From Holacanthus passer (taxonomy: Eukaryota; Chordata; Actinopteri; Pomacanthidae): 64,000 nt of DNA. The stretch covers positions 1,274,501 through 1,338,500 of the forward strand of contig JAFREQ010000049.1 of the NCBI GenBank assembly GCA_025331565.1, in the 5' to 3' direction. Positions 1-12,100 of this stretch are shown here, piece after piece. Both the position numbers and the translations under genes were made by a program. The notes beneath the pieces are model-generated. The model did no database searches. It was given only the letters and a program-made list of their open reading frames with translations, and was not told the DNA's origin. How positions within the stretch are numbered: position 1 is the first letter of the stretch; each line of letters opens with the position of its first letter.

Positions 1-416
1 TTTTTAGCGCAGTTTGCGCTCTTTAACTGAAGTCAACTCACTGTGTTTTGATTCATGACACTCCAACGCATTGACTCCTCACACTGTTCGTCTAAAGCCA
101 TCCCACACACGCAGTAAACTGGAGTGTGTGCAGTTTACACATACATTAAGATACACATAAGAAAGTGTGTTATTTGTCACCCAGCTTGCTGTTGGCGGAA
201 CAGGGCCGGGCAAAGACTTTTTGGGGGCCCCCTAAAGTTAGGGTTCCCTGAATTTGAAGTCCAAATTTGCACTTTTGATATAAAGTACATTAAAAAACTT
301 TCATAGTTTAATTCTAATTTATAACAAGTGTTCATCAAAGACCTTTTTTCAGTTTTACTGTAGTGGCCTTTTTTGTTGCATTCACATTGGCATACTTCAT
401 TATCATCCAAATTACA

Positions 417-1240
417 ATTCAGTTCAATTCAAAAAACTTTATTTGTCCCAGGGGGGCAATTCAAAGGCACATGGAGCAGTAAGGCAAACAAAAACAAAAC
501 AGGGGCATAAAAGAAACAGTACAATATGATATTGAAACATTACATCATTACCAAAAAATAGAAAATTATAATTAAAAAAAAAAACAGGAACATTTTACAG
601 AGAACTTTTAGGAAAAGCAAAAGTATATACAATGCAATTAATAGTAGTGTGTAGGTACATAATTAAAAAGTGGTTGTGGAACATGGGATATGATATATGG
701 AGCAATATATGATATAATAGTGCAGAATGAAATGAGTACATCAGTGGAGGACTACTGCAAAAATACCATAGTGTAAAAAGTCCTACATTCAAAATTCTAC
801 TTACATAAAAGCAGAGTAATATTATCAGCAAAATGCACTCAAGATTAGATGAGATTATTAGATTGCAAATTTCCCCACTGTGGGACGAATAAAGGTTTAT
901 CTTATCTTATCTTATAAAACTTTATTGTCATTGTGATAATGAAATGCAGTGAAGCATCTAACAGAAGAGCAAAAAGCAGTGAGGTGCAGAGTATTGTAGG
1001 GGACATATGCATATAGATGTATTAATGTCAGTGAGGAGTAGATATGAATATGTCTAGATATATACAATATGAGCAGTACTAACAAAGTGAAATGAATGCA
1101 CTATGATCTATACAGCATGTGCAGTAGTTATAGTAGGCAGTTGTAGGTATAATATACAGTGCAGGTGTAAGTACAACTACAAGAAGTAGACAGTTACATA
1201 CAGAATGAACAGCTGGACATGAATAAGGTGTTTGCACTAT
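417..1240. repeat. Composite of LINE 3'-tail fragments
   Basis: Three abutting pieces. From 417 a block begins ATTCAGTTCAATTC then CTTTATTTGTCCC, typical of the reverse complement of a fish LINE 3' end. At 868-915 the + strand reads AATTTCCCCACTGTGGG, ACGAATAAAGG and then a (TTATC)n run. From 917 CTTTATTGTCATTG starts another reversed tail. Family assignment is from memory of teleost repeats, and the ends are approximate. Confidence 0.55.
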
Positions 1241-2034
1241 AGGTCATAATGACAGTTTCAATAGTGGTGTATATATTGGATTATTGTCATTAATGCATCA
1301 ATATTTTAAAATATATTTTAATTTGTATGAATTGCTATCATTTTTAAGATCACCAAAGGTTGTTTTTTTTTAAATAAAACCTTAACTTGAAAAATAACTC
1401 TTAACTATAAATGTACAATGTAATGAAGTAAAAAGTAAAATATTTCCCTCTAAAATATAGTGGAGTAGAATTGTAAAATAGCAGGAAGTGGAAATACTCA
1501 AGTAAAGTACAGATACCTCAAAATGCACATATGCACAGTACTTAAGTAAATGGAATTAGTTACTTTCCACCACTGGAATACAGACACTGTAAAGGATACA
1601 AATACAGAGATAAATCATAAGATGTCATGTAAAGTATTTAAAACTAAATTCTGTACAGGGCAATAAATATGCTTACATATTGTGTTATGAGACATCTTGT
1701 TATATATTTGTAGCAGTTAATTGTCAAGTAAAGCGAGGTTCAATCAAACATTTTGACTTTCCTCAAAGCATTGTATTAGTGTTTGATTTTTTTAGTACTT
1801 AGTTGTGAAACAGATGACTGAGTAAAACTAACACAAAACTAATCTGCAACACCTTTGATAACTGAAGTGTTTTTGCTATTTATTAGGATGTCAAAGATTC
1901 TCTGGTTCCTGCTTCTCAAATGTGAAGATTTGATACTTTTCTATTTATTATATCATTGTAGATAACATATGTTTGAGATTGAGTTGAGTATGTTTGAGGT
2001 TGGTCAAACAAAAGAAGAAATTTACTTGCAGCCA

Positions 2035-2223
2035 ATTACAATTTCATTTAGCAGACGCTTTCATCCAAACTGACGTACATTCACATGCCGATGGAACAGC
2101 CATCGGGGGCATTGGGATTCAGTATCTGGCCAATGGCACATAGACTGCAGGGGTCAGGGATCGAACCACCAACCTTCCAATTGGTGGACAACTGGTCTAC
2201 CTCCTGAGCTACAGCCACCCGCC
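2035..2223 (-). repeat. tRNA-derived SINE
   Basis: On the - strand the element starts near 2223 with GGTGGCTGTAGCTCAGGAGG, which contains an A-box-like TAGCTCAGGAGG. GGTTCGATCCC follows about 40 nt later, an exact B-box-like match. It continues into a body ending AAGCGTCTGCTAAATGAAAT. That tail is a very common teleost dispersed sequence. It is a SINE rather than a tRNA gene because no 7-bp acceptor stem closes the structure. Confidence 0.7.
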
Positions 2224-2965
2224 CAGTTGGATGTTGACAAAGGAGGCTTTGCACCAAATCAACTTTGAAAGTTTCCATTTGACTAAAGCTGATAAAATGA
2301 CTTAACCTCGAGAACACGTGTGAACCCCCCAATATTTGGACTAAACTCATTTTATTTAGATATTAAGAATACCCACTGAACCTTGCAAGAGCTTTTAACT
2401 CTCAAATTTCCCAATTTAACAGAAGTTCTCTGCACCAGTTTTCAGTTTTCACTTCTGAATTACAATGGATGAAATGCTTTAATTCAAGCAAGGCCAACAG
2501 GTTTTCTTGAGGTTGCAGCTTTAGTCACATTACTGTCTGTCTTAGAATAAAACATTTTTCACATCAGACCCTCCTGATGGAAGTTTCCAAGCATGTGAAA
2601 TGCTATCAGTCGTACTGATAGTTGACAGGAGAGAGCAAAGTACCATGCCATCACTTCTCCCATAAAAAAAGCCCACCCATGTATATGAATGGCATACAGC
2701 CCTGAATCTGAAGGATATGATTATATTGACTTTTCACCTGCATTCTTTCAATGTCAGGGTCTGTAAATGATCATGGTATTTGTTATCTTGACCACAATCC
2801 CACATACATGGAGGGCAAAATATCAGGAACACCTTAGAATACAATTCGGTCTGATACAACGCCACAAAGTACAGCCTCTGAACAACCATAGAGTGGAATG
2901 AACAGCTCTTTGTACATGTTTGTTCAAAGTTTTTGTGAGATAACCCATTGTTTCTTTTTATCCAG

Positions 2966-3166
2966 AGTTGGTGAATGTGGTGGAGGAGGTGCTGCCTGAT
3001 CTGAAGGACAGCATGGCTTTGTGGGTAGTGGATCACACATCACCGTCTGAGGATTTCAGCAGTTTATTAGATAAGCTGGAACACACGTCTGGAGAAACCT
3101 TAAGTGACCCTCCTAAAGTTGACATCATGTCCAACTTTCTCTTCATTTTTACTTCAGGCACTACAG
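2966..3166 (+). CDS. slc27a6: slc27a6 exon ending inside the P-loop-like AMP motif
   Basis: First recognisable exon. The acceptor is tttttatccag, and the reading begins in phase 2 with LVNVVEEVLPDL (human LLGTVEEILPSL). It ends FIFTSGTTG, with the last glycine codon split by the intron. This glycine/threonine-rich loop grips ATP phosphates in the ANL adenylation superfamily. The next exon supplies LSKAA. Confidence 0.88.
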
Positions 3167-6100
3167 GTACTGCATGAGCATTGTTTTCTTCAGTTCTGAC
3201 ATAAACTACAGATGGCCAGCCACGTTATACTGCACAAAAATCACATCTGAGCTACTCTAGTGAGACATCATTGGAAAGATAAAAAAACACTGTGGGAAGC
3301 CCTACTTGGATCTGACAATAATGAAACACAAAGCAGGAGCTACTGCAAAGGTAGTAATAACAGCGTCCACAGGTCCCTAACAAAATACATATGAATGGAA
3401 GTTCACAAAACAGTCCTACCACAAGGTTTAGTAGCTCTTCCAGATATTTCAGTCGCATTACATGTACTTTCACAGCAGATGGTGTCTTCCCAGTTATTAT
3501 GGAATTATACATGTTCAAGCAATAAAAAGATAGATTTAAGATGAAACAGCAGATTAGGAAAGCTCCAGAAAAGCCACTAAATGGACCTTGTGGTGAGGTT
3601 TTTTTATCAGTATTACATTTGTAGCTTTCATTTTAGTTCAAATATATGTGTTTTCAATTTGGTTAGAATTATCTGCATTAATGGAAATTGCTGCAATCAC
3701 TACAATCTGTAGAATCAAGATATTTTACAGATCCTGAAGGCTACATTAATAACTTTATAACTAGCTATTAACAAATAAAATGGCATGCTGTAAATGGAGA
3801 TTCAGTTGATTGTCGTGGCTGACTTGTAGGTAAAAGTGATATCTATAGATTTTTGGCCGACCATGCATGGTTCTAGGGATTGGAATATTGGTCTGTCAGT
3901 CAGCTGGTTCACCACTTTGGTCCAAATTGAAATTTCTTAACCTCATTTGGATGGATTGCCATTAACTTTGGTTCAGACATTCATGTTCCATTTAGGTTAG
4001 ACTATAATAACTTTGGTGATCCTCTGATTTTACTTCTTCTGCCAACATCAGGTCAACATTTTAATGTCTCCAATTCATTGGTTTATGAAAAACTGATGGC
4101 ATTCCCAGCAGCCTCAGCTGTACTTTCCTAATCAGCTGTTTATTCCTAATTAGCATGCTAATACACTAAACTAAAATAGTGAACTTGGAACAACAACATT
4201 CAAACCTGCTGTACATCAGCATGTTAACATTGTCACTGTGAGCAGGTTAGCATACTTTAGCATTTAGCTCAAAGCAGTTAGCAAGACTAAGTCTTGTTTT
4301 AAATATCAAAGCCATTCAAACTTACATTGATTAAGTGGTGCAAAGTTTGGTAGTAATAATTTTAAAATTTGACATAGCATTTTTAAAAAAAATTTTTCAA
4401 ACTGGATCAATAAAAAGCCTTGATCAAGGACCTTTTCTGTTTGAAAAATTGCAGTCAGTGGAGCTCTGTTACTCTGCAACCAATCGCCCAGAGGATAGTT
4501 ACAATCACTACATGTAATGTACAATATGCAAATGCAAGTGCATATGTATAGTAATAGAAGAACCCTCTAACTGTCCTGGCTTTGTCCCTCAAATGTATTA
4601 ATCCTTCGTAAAACTGGACTAATGCTTGATTCAAACTCCTCTTTTAACAGGTCACTTCAACTCTTATTAATGCATTGATAATCATGATCATCAAAGAAAA
4701 TATCTAACAAATACTGTAAAATTATACAGCGAAAAGTAAGTCAGATAAAATGAAGTAAACTAAAAAATTACAAAACAATGAAATATCATAAAATAGTCGA
4801 AGAAATGCATTTTAGTCACTTTTTAGGATGGAGAAAATTACAAGACATCTAACACTTGATGAAGCAAGCAAAGCAACTACACTGATAATATGAAATCGAT
4901 TGAAGTGTTCCAAATACAAATTTTGCTTTCAGAGTCACATTGGATTCACAAAAGCAATTTAGAGATTAAAATATCATAGTCATGTCCAGCAGACACAGCT
5001 TTTAACGATGCTAGGAAATGTGTACAGAATGTGGACCATTATTTTTGCAGTTGACGTGTAATTCTCCTCCAGGTCTCTCCAAGGCAGCCCGTGTAGGTCA
5101 TCTGAAAGCCATTGGGAGTATGGCCTTCTTTCAAATGTGTGGAGCCACATCTGATGACATCATCTACATCACTCTTCCTCTTTACCACATGTCTGCTTCC
5201 CTGTTAGGGATTGGAGGGTGCATACACCTTGGTAGGAACAGTTGTACTTACCACTTGCTTCAGTCAAGTTAATCTCAGCCTTTAGAGTACGTTTTTCAAG
5301 GACATTTACTTTATCCCCAGTGTCCACTGGACGCACTATTGTCATGCTCCTCCTCCACCTACAGACAGAAAACAGGGCAGCAAGCTGGACAAGCAAAGCA
5401 GAAGGACCATAACACAATATGTTTATTGAAAATTGCCATGAAAATGTTTAATAATATATTTCAATTATACTTGTCTTGACCTACATATAGCAGAACAGGT
5501 TTTTCTTTGTCAGTTCCTCTTCTCCCCCAAAGCAGAAGGAATGCTGCTATTTTCTTTCTAGAGTAATGTTTTATTTCCCATATCTTTCAATTCCAAATAA
5601 TCTCCCAATATGTCATTTCCAAGAAGTTTGGAAAGAACTTGCAAGCAACAATTGATCTGTTAACTTGCTTCACTGTAACAACAAAACTCCCAAAAGTCAT
5701 TGTGCCCGGCTGGTGTTCACCAACAGATACTTCCAGCATTTAACCCTCCTAAAGCCACAGACTGGTGTTTTTATATTTCTGTCTGTGTACACATTAAAGA
5801 TATAATAAACAATGTGTTAATGAGTCCACTTTAGAGGTGTTAGAAGGTGTTGAGTTTTGGACGGACCAGGCTTTTTCCCTTTGCTTCCAGTCTTTATGCT
5901 AAGTTAGACAAACAGCATCCTGATTTCTTACAGCTTTTACTTTAACAGCTGGAAATCATGCGTCTTCCCCTGAAGTAACTATGATAAGATAAGATAAACC
6001 TTATTCGTCCCACAGTGGGGAAATTCACAAATGCTTGCACTATGAGACAGTGCAAGCAACAAAGGTCAGATTCCCTCTGTGCAGCTTCCTGGCTTCCTTT

Positions 6101-9100
6101 CATTATTTTCTGTAGCTGGTTAGACCTTCACCTAGCTGTGTTTTCCCATGGACTACACACAGCTTAGAGACTATAAATGCATGACAAACATACACAATTC
6201 CTGGAATCCCTGCCATTTATATTCAGTACATTAGAAGGTCTGACACAAATGCTGGAGGAAACCGTCATGGCGACGGATATCCTTTTTATAGGCCTATAAG
6301 GAATTCTCACTTCCTCACATACAAGGAGAAAAAGGCTGAAACTAAGCAGAAGAAATGTCTCTTTACACCTCCAGCTATAAATAATTTATATTGACATTGT
6401 TAGACATGTATCAATAATCTTGAGTTTTAGCAGTATATTGTCTTCGGCTCACTGTTTGCTTCGCCGTCTTCTCCTGGGTCCCGGATCACAGGTGCAACGT
6501 GTGTGTTAAAAAAGAAGTTTTCTGCCAGTCAGTTTTGGAAGGACTGTGTGAAACACAACGTGACTGTGGTGCAGTACATCGGAGAGCTCTGTCGATACCT
6601 GGTCAACCATCCCAAAGTAAGACTGACAACATTTAAAACACAAGTCATTTTCTTCATCCTAAATTGTAACACTAGGTTTAATTGTAACATGAGGTTTAAA
6701 GACACAGTAGTGGCCCCTAGAGGATGGAGTGTTCATTACAACCAATGAAAACAATATTATGATCATGGATCACCATCTTGGATGGTACAAATCTATTCTT
6801 TGAGCATTATTGATGGAGGGGCTAAATGGGTGTTACTTAAATGTCATGGAATCTGTTTCTTTCCTTGGAACAACTGTAAAGTCTGTCCTGATGGTGGCAA
6901 CTAGAGGTAAGGTCTGGGAGTCATTGAAAAGATTCGTCCTCAGAGGACCATGAATATTATTGATGGTGGATGAAGCCTCATGACATTTTGGAGCTTTCTT
7001 CCTACTTGTGCCAAAAAAAAAATACATCACCAATCTGGTTGTTTACAGGAATCACTGCAACGAACCAAAGCACTACAACACCAGCTTGTGTTGTTTATGG
7101 CAATCAAAAAATATGTCTACCACAACATTTCTCTGCAAGACAGGACCAAAATTAGATGACAATGCAGTACCTGTCTTAGTTGATATTACTGTAGCTATTC
7201 CAATTCCTTAATATATTAGAACTGATCAAATTGGGGAAAAAAATGGAAAAAACCTGGGACTTTATGGGACCCCTCTGTTTTGGGGCTCCGGCGCAGTTTC
7301 CCCCTATGTCCACCATGGATTCATGCGTTTTTCCTGGTATTGCTTGAGTGACAATTGAGACATGAATGAGACCTGATTGCAGAATGACATATTACTTTAT
7401 TGATATTATTGCCTTATATTGGCATACTATCAATAGCACTTAAAGCATTTGATATAGCAGACGTTTGCATCAAGAGTTTTCTTGTCTTTGTGCAAACCTA
7501 TGCTATACATGTTCCAGACCCATCTCTGACACACAGAGATGCATATGATATTTGTAACATTTGTGACATTGGACTCTGGACAAGCCAGTACTTAAACAAA
7601 AGGTTGGGCTGTTCCTTTAAAAAGCTACATGCTGCTTTTTAATCAAAGTCTTATCCTGCTCCCAGGTTCCAGAGGAGATGGCTCACAGCGTTCGGCTGGC
7701 AGCAGGAAGTGGTCTCAGGTCAGATGTTTGGAAGGAGTTTGTCAAACGCTTTGGTAAGATCAAGATCAGAGAGGGTTACGGCTTGACTGAGGCCAGCATC
7801 GGCTTCCTCAACTACACTGATGAGGTCGGACCAATTGGGAGGGCAAGCTATTTCAACAAGGTAAGAAATGGGACATTTAGTAATGGTTCCTCTGTACCAC
7901 ACTCTACATTTCATTACATCTTGTGTTTTTAGAGAATCAGTACATCGATTTAGATTACTGCATTGTCATATTGGAAACATTTTCCCCATTTTAAATCAAA
8001 TTTAAATTTTATGTGTCACATACTTAATCATACATAAATAAATTATCATACATAAATATGAAACTTCCAATAAGTAACAAGAAGTATGAGTGTAAAATGA
8101 GTCTGACATTAGTTATTATAATGGCATTACTAACTGTATGGGATCTAACAATGATCTTGTGGTTTTATTTACTAGAAATCATTCATGGGAATATAACCTC
8201 ATTAGTCACATGGTAACTGCCAAAGCAGTTGCTCATCAAGTAACAGATATTATCATTTCATTCATTCATATCATTACTTTTTTCAGCTTTTTATGCCCTT
8301 TGAGCTCCTGAGATATGATCCACAAACATACGAGCCGGTCCGAACAGACTCTGGAAGAGGCATACGAGCACAAATAGGTAAATTCATTTCAATGCCAAGT
8401 CCTTTAACATGAAAGTAGTTCAGTCTCAAACAAGGATTAAATTGGATTAGAGCGTGGAAAGATTTTAACTTCCAGAAAAAAACATCCTAAATCTGCCATC
8501 ACTAGAGGCACAATCGGACAATTGTTAATTACCCACGATTGCACAAGCCTAGTTTGTAGAATCAGAATCGATTTTAAAGCCAAGTAGGTTTTCACATACG
8601 AGGAAATTGCCTTGGTTTTTTTGGTTCATAATAATAGACATATAAGTAGAAAATATTAAGAGAAAGATAAAAAGCCAGTACTCCTTGAGTCATATATACA
8701 CATAGAAATAGAAAATTGAAATTAAAATAATATATAACTAAAGTTTACACTATACAGTATTGAAAGGTTTTTGAAATGTGCCAAATAGTACCCCAGAAAA
8801 AATTGTAATCCAAAAAAAGTGCCTCAAATGTAACGCATAGAATTAGATGGCGCAGACCTTACGTTAATGTAATGTGTATTTAATATAGGGATTGAGAGTG
8901 AAAGTGAGTGTGGGTCTTTGGCCTTGTTGATGAGGCCAGCTGCAATCAGGAAAAAAATTGTTCTAGTGACGTGAGGTTTTAGTCCTAATGGGCCACAGCC
9001 TCCTGCTAGAGAGAGTGTCTCAAAAAGTTGTGTCCCTGGTGGGCAGGGTTGGCCATAATCTTGCCTGCACGCCTCAGGGTCCTGGATTTGTACAAGTCCA

Positions 9101-12100
9101 GGAGGCATGGCGGATGCTGATGTTCAGCCTCAAGTTGAGTTGGAAGGAGATGATGGTGTCCAGGAAATTGAAGGACTCTGCAGTGTCAACTGGGCTGATG
9201 GGGGAAGGTGGGGCTGGGTTCTTTCTGTAATCCACAACCATCTCCACTGTCTTTACAGCATTGAGCACCAAGTTGTTCTGCCTGCACCAGGTCACCAGAT
9301 GTTCAGTCTCCCACCTGTAGACGGACTCATCCTAACCAGAGAATAGTCCAAAGAGGGTGGTGTACTTCAGGAGCTTAACGGACTGATGACTGGAGGTGCA
9401 GCAGTTGGTGTACAGGGAGAAGAGCAGAGGAGAAAGGATGCAGCCTTGTGGGAATCCAGTGCTGATGGTACGGGAGTCAGAGACATGTTTCCCAAGTTTC
9501 ACATGATGCCTCCTGTCGGACAGAAAGTCAGTGATCCACCTGCAGGTGGCACATTCAGCTAAGAGAGCTTGACTGTAGCAGAGCCAGGATGACAGTCTTG
9601 ACGGCACAGCTTAAGTCCACAGACAGGATCCTTGCATAGGTTCCTGAGGAGTCCAGGTGCTGAAGGATGAAGTGGATAACCATGCATACCTGTTGGCTCT
9701 GTGAATGCAGGGAGTCCAGGAGTGGGTCAGTGATGGTTTTGATGGTTTTGAGTTGGGTGGGACAGGGCAAGGTGCTCAAATTATTTTGTTACCACAGAGG
9801 TCAGGGCGACTGGTCTGCAGTTATCAAGTCCTTGTTTTTTTTTTGGGATGGAGATGATTGAAGCAGACTGGCACATGGCATATCTACAGTGAGGTATTGA
9901 AGATGTCTTTGAATACCAGAGATCAGCACAGTGCTTCAGGATGGATGGAGAGAAAGCTTGTTATTGTACCTGTGCAGGATGGAGAGAGTCGTCACTGTAA
10001 TGGGGTAGGGGGGCGTCTGAGGTGGGCATAAGTACAGGACCCTGCTGGGGTCGGAGAGGTGGAGCTGGTGGATTCACGGGGGAAGGTGTCAGGACTGCCC
10101 CATTGACTTTGAAAACAACAGAGGAGCTCATTTTGTTTGGTGGCCCAGTGCAAGCCATTAATGAAGTGGGGGGCATCAGGTGTTTAGTTCATTGTCTGAG
10201 CTCCTTCCAGACAGAAGCAGAGTCAGTACAGTCATTTAGTTTCTCTTGCCACATTGCTAAAGCTGTACTCTCTGTTCCCACTCCTAAACACTTCTTTCAT
10301 TTGCAACCGCAGCTGTCAAAGTTTAACTGTGAACCAGGGTTTTGTCATTGTTACTGCTTCTTACCTACTGCTTTGATGTCCTCACAACAGGTTTACACGG
10401 CTTTAATTTTTCAGCCTGTATGCAGGAATCAGGTAGACCATGACATGGTCAGATGGTCAGTGATCCAGTACAATGCAGGGGATAGTATGATAGGGTCTGT
10501 TGATTGAAGTGTAACAGACAAAATATCAAAAATATTCTCTTGCCATCTTATACCATGTGCTCAATGCGTTCAGTGGATGAGACTCACTGGAACAGCTGAC
10601 CTGCTGTGATCCTCCCTGCTTTTCCCTGTGCACTGTTGTTGTTGCTGCAGGAGCCTCTCTAGGCTTCTTACTCAAATTTTTGAAACTTAATTTTAGACCT
10701 AGGTCACAAGTCTTTAACTCGTGGGTGGAGTAAACAGACTGTTTGTATTCACCAAATCTTTTTTGGATCCAAAGGAGGCTGATGCACATCATCAGCTGAT
10801 TTCTCATACTGCCTGCAGAAGGATGAAAAGATGTTGTCCACTTTTTTATTTTCTCCGCCAGTGTTCATCCAAGGGTGTCACTCAAACCACATCAGACAGA
10901 CACACACTTCGATTGCTTTCTGAAGCGAACAAACAAGAGGCTTGTGTCTGGGAAGAGGCTTTACTTATTAATAGTGTGTATTCAAAGCTTTATTGCTTGT
11001 AAACTGTATTGCTATTGTTGTGAAGACTGGACTGCCATGTCCTGTGATTGTGATTGTGAAATACTGTGGAGTATTGTCTGCAGCTTGTGGTGTGTTGGAG
11101 TTTGTTTGTGCTCTCCCACATTCTGGGCTGCTTGTGTTGCTCTCACCATAAGTAAAGCCAATGAGCTGCAAATGTAATGGTTAAAAGACCAATGCCAGGT
11201 CTGATGAATGCTAGTTCACCTGCCCTGCTGCTGTGTGGTGAAATGAGTTAATTATGTCTCTCTGTGACGATTTGCTTTGCTTTGCTCGCAAAGAAATTGA
11301 TGCTTATTGCATTGATGCTTATTGCACCCATATGAGGCAGCATTTACAGTTCGGTTATTGGTCCCTGATACCAGGGTTGTGCCCCAAATGATTAATTCCC
11401 ATTAATAATTTAATGAATATTAATAATGATCCTTGATAAGTACTAATAATTTTCTAATGACCAGAAATGGCTAATGAGAAGAACAATGATTCCAGGTTAG
11501 GAGGGCAGTGGTGCAGGGTTACTGTCACATCAATACACCATCCACTGCATAGAAACATACCCCTAAAAAACACAAGTTCTGTTTCCTTATCCGTTCTGAA
11601 GAGTTGGAAGTCTGCCAGCTGTCATGCAGAGTCCGGTATCGATCCACAATGCCAAGTGTCGTGAAGCATAATGTTTGTGGATGTGTGTGTATGGGAGGGT
11701 AGCGGGATGAAAAAGGGGGAGAATGTATGGTGTATACTTTTTGTACTATTTTCAATAAAAAAGATCAAAACCAAAGAAAGTCATTCAGTCTGTTGTACAT
11801 AGCTGTAAGTATGGAGGAAGAGCTCATGTGTCCACTAAATGCACATCCTGTTTCTTTGCTCAGGAGAGCCAGGGATCCTGGTAGCTCCTCTGACAGCTGT
11901 GAACCAGTTCCTGGGCTACGCTGGGAACAAGGTCCAGTCTGAGAAGAAGTTGCTCAGGGATGTGTTTAAAGCTGGGGACGTCTATTTCAACACTGGAGAC
12001 CTCCTGCTCCATGACTACAAGGACTTTCTTTACTTCCGTGACCGCATTGGAGACACTTTCAGGTACTTTACATTCTGTATAGTTCAACAGAACAGAACAT

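Larger units (their letters stand above)
1..2965. other. 5' flank or intron upstream of the first visible slc27a6 exon
   Basis: I see no reading frame resembling the FATP N-terminus (membrane segment and first 160 residues). The stretch is AT-rich and holds LINE-tail fragments (about 417-1240) and a tRNA-derived SINE (2035-2223). Most likely it is a large intron between exon 1, outside the window, and the exon at 2966. Confidence 0.6.

Noticed and set aside
10022..10507. 161-codon + strand open frame
   Set aside because: Opposes the antisense LINE and has no domain or splice context; judged a chance frame.
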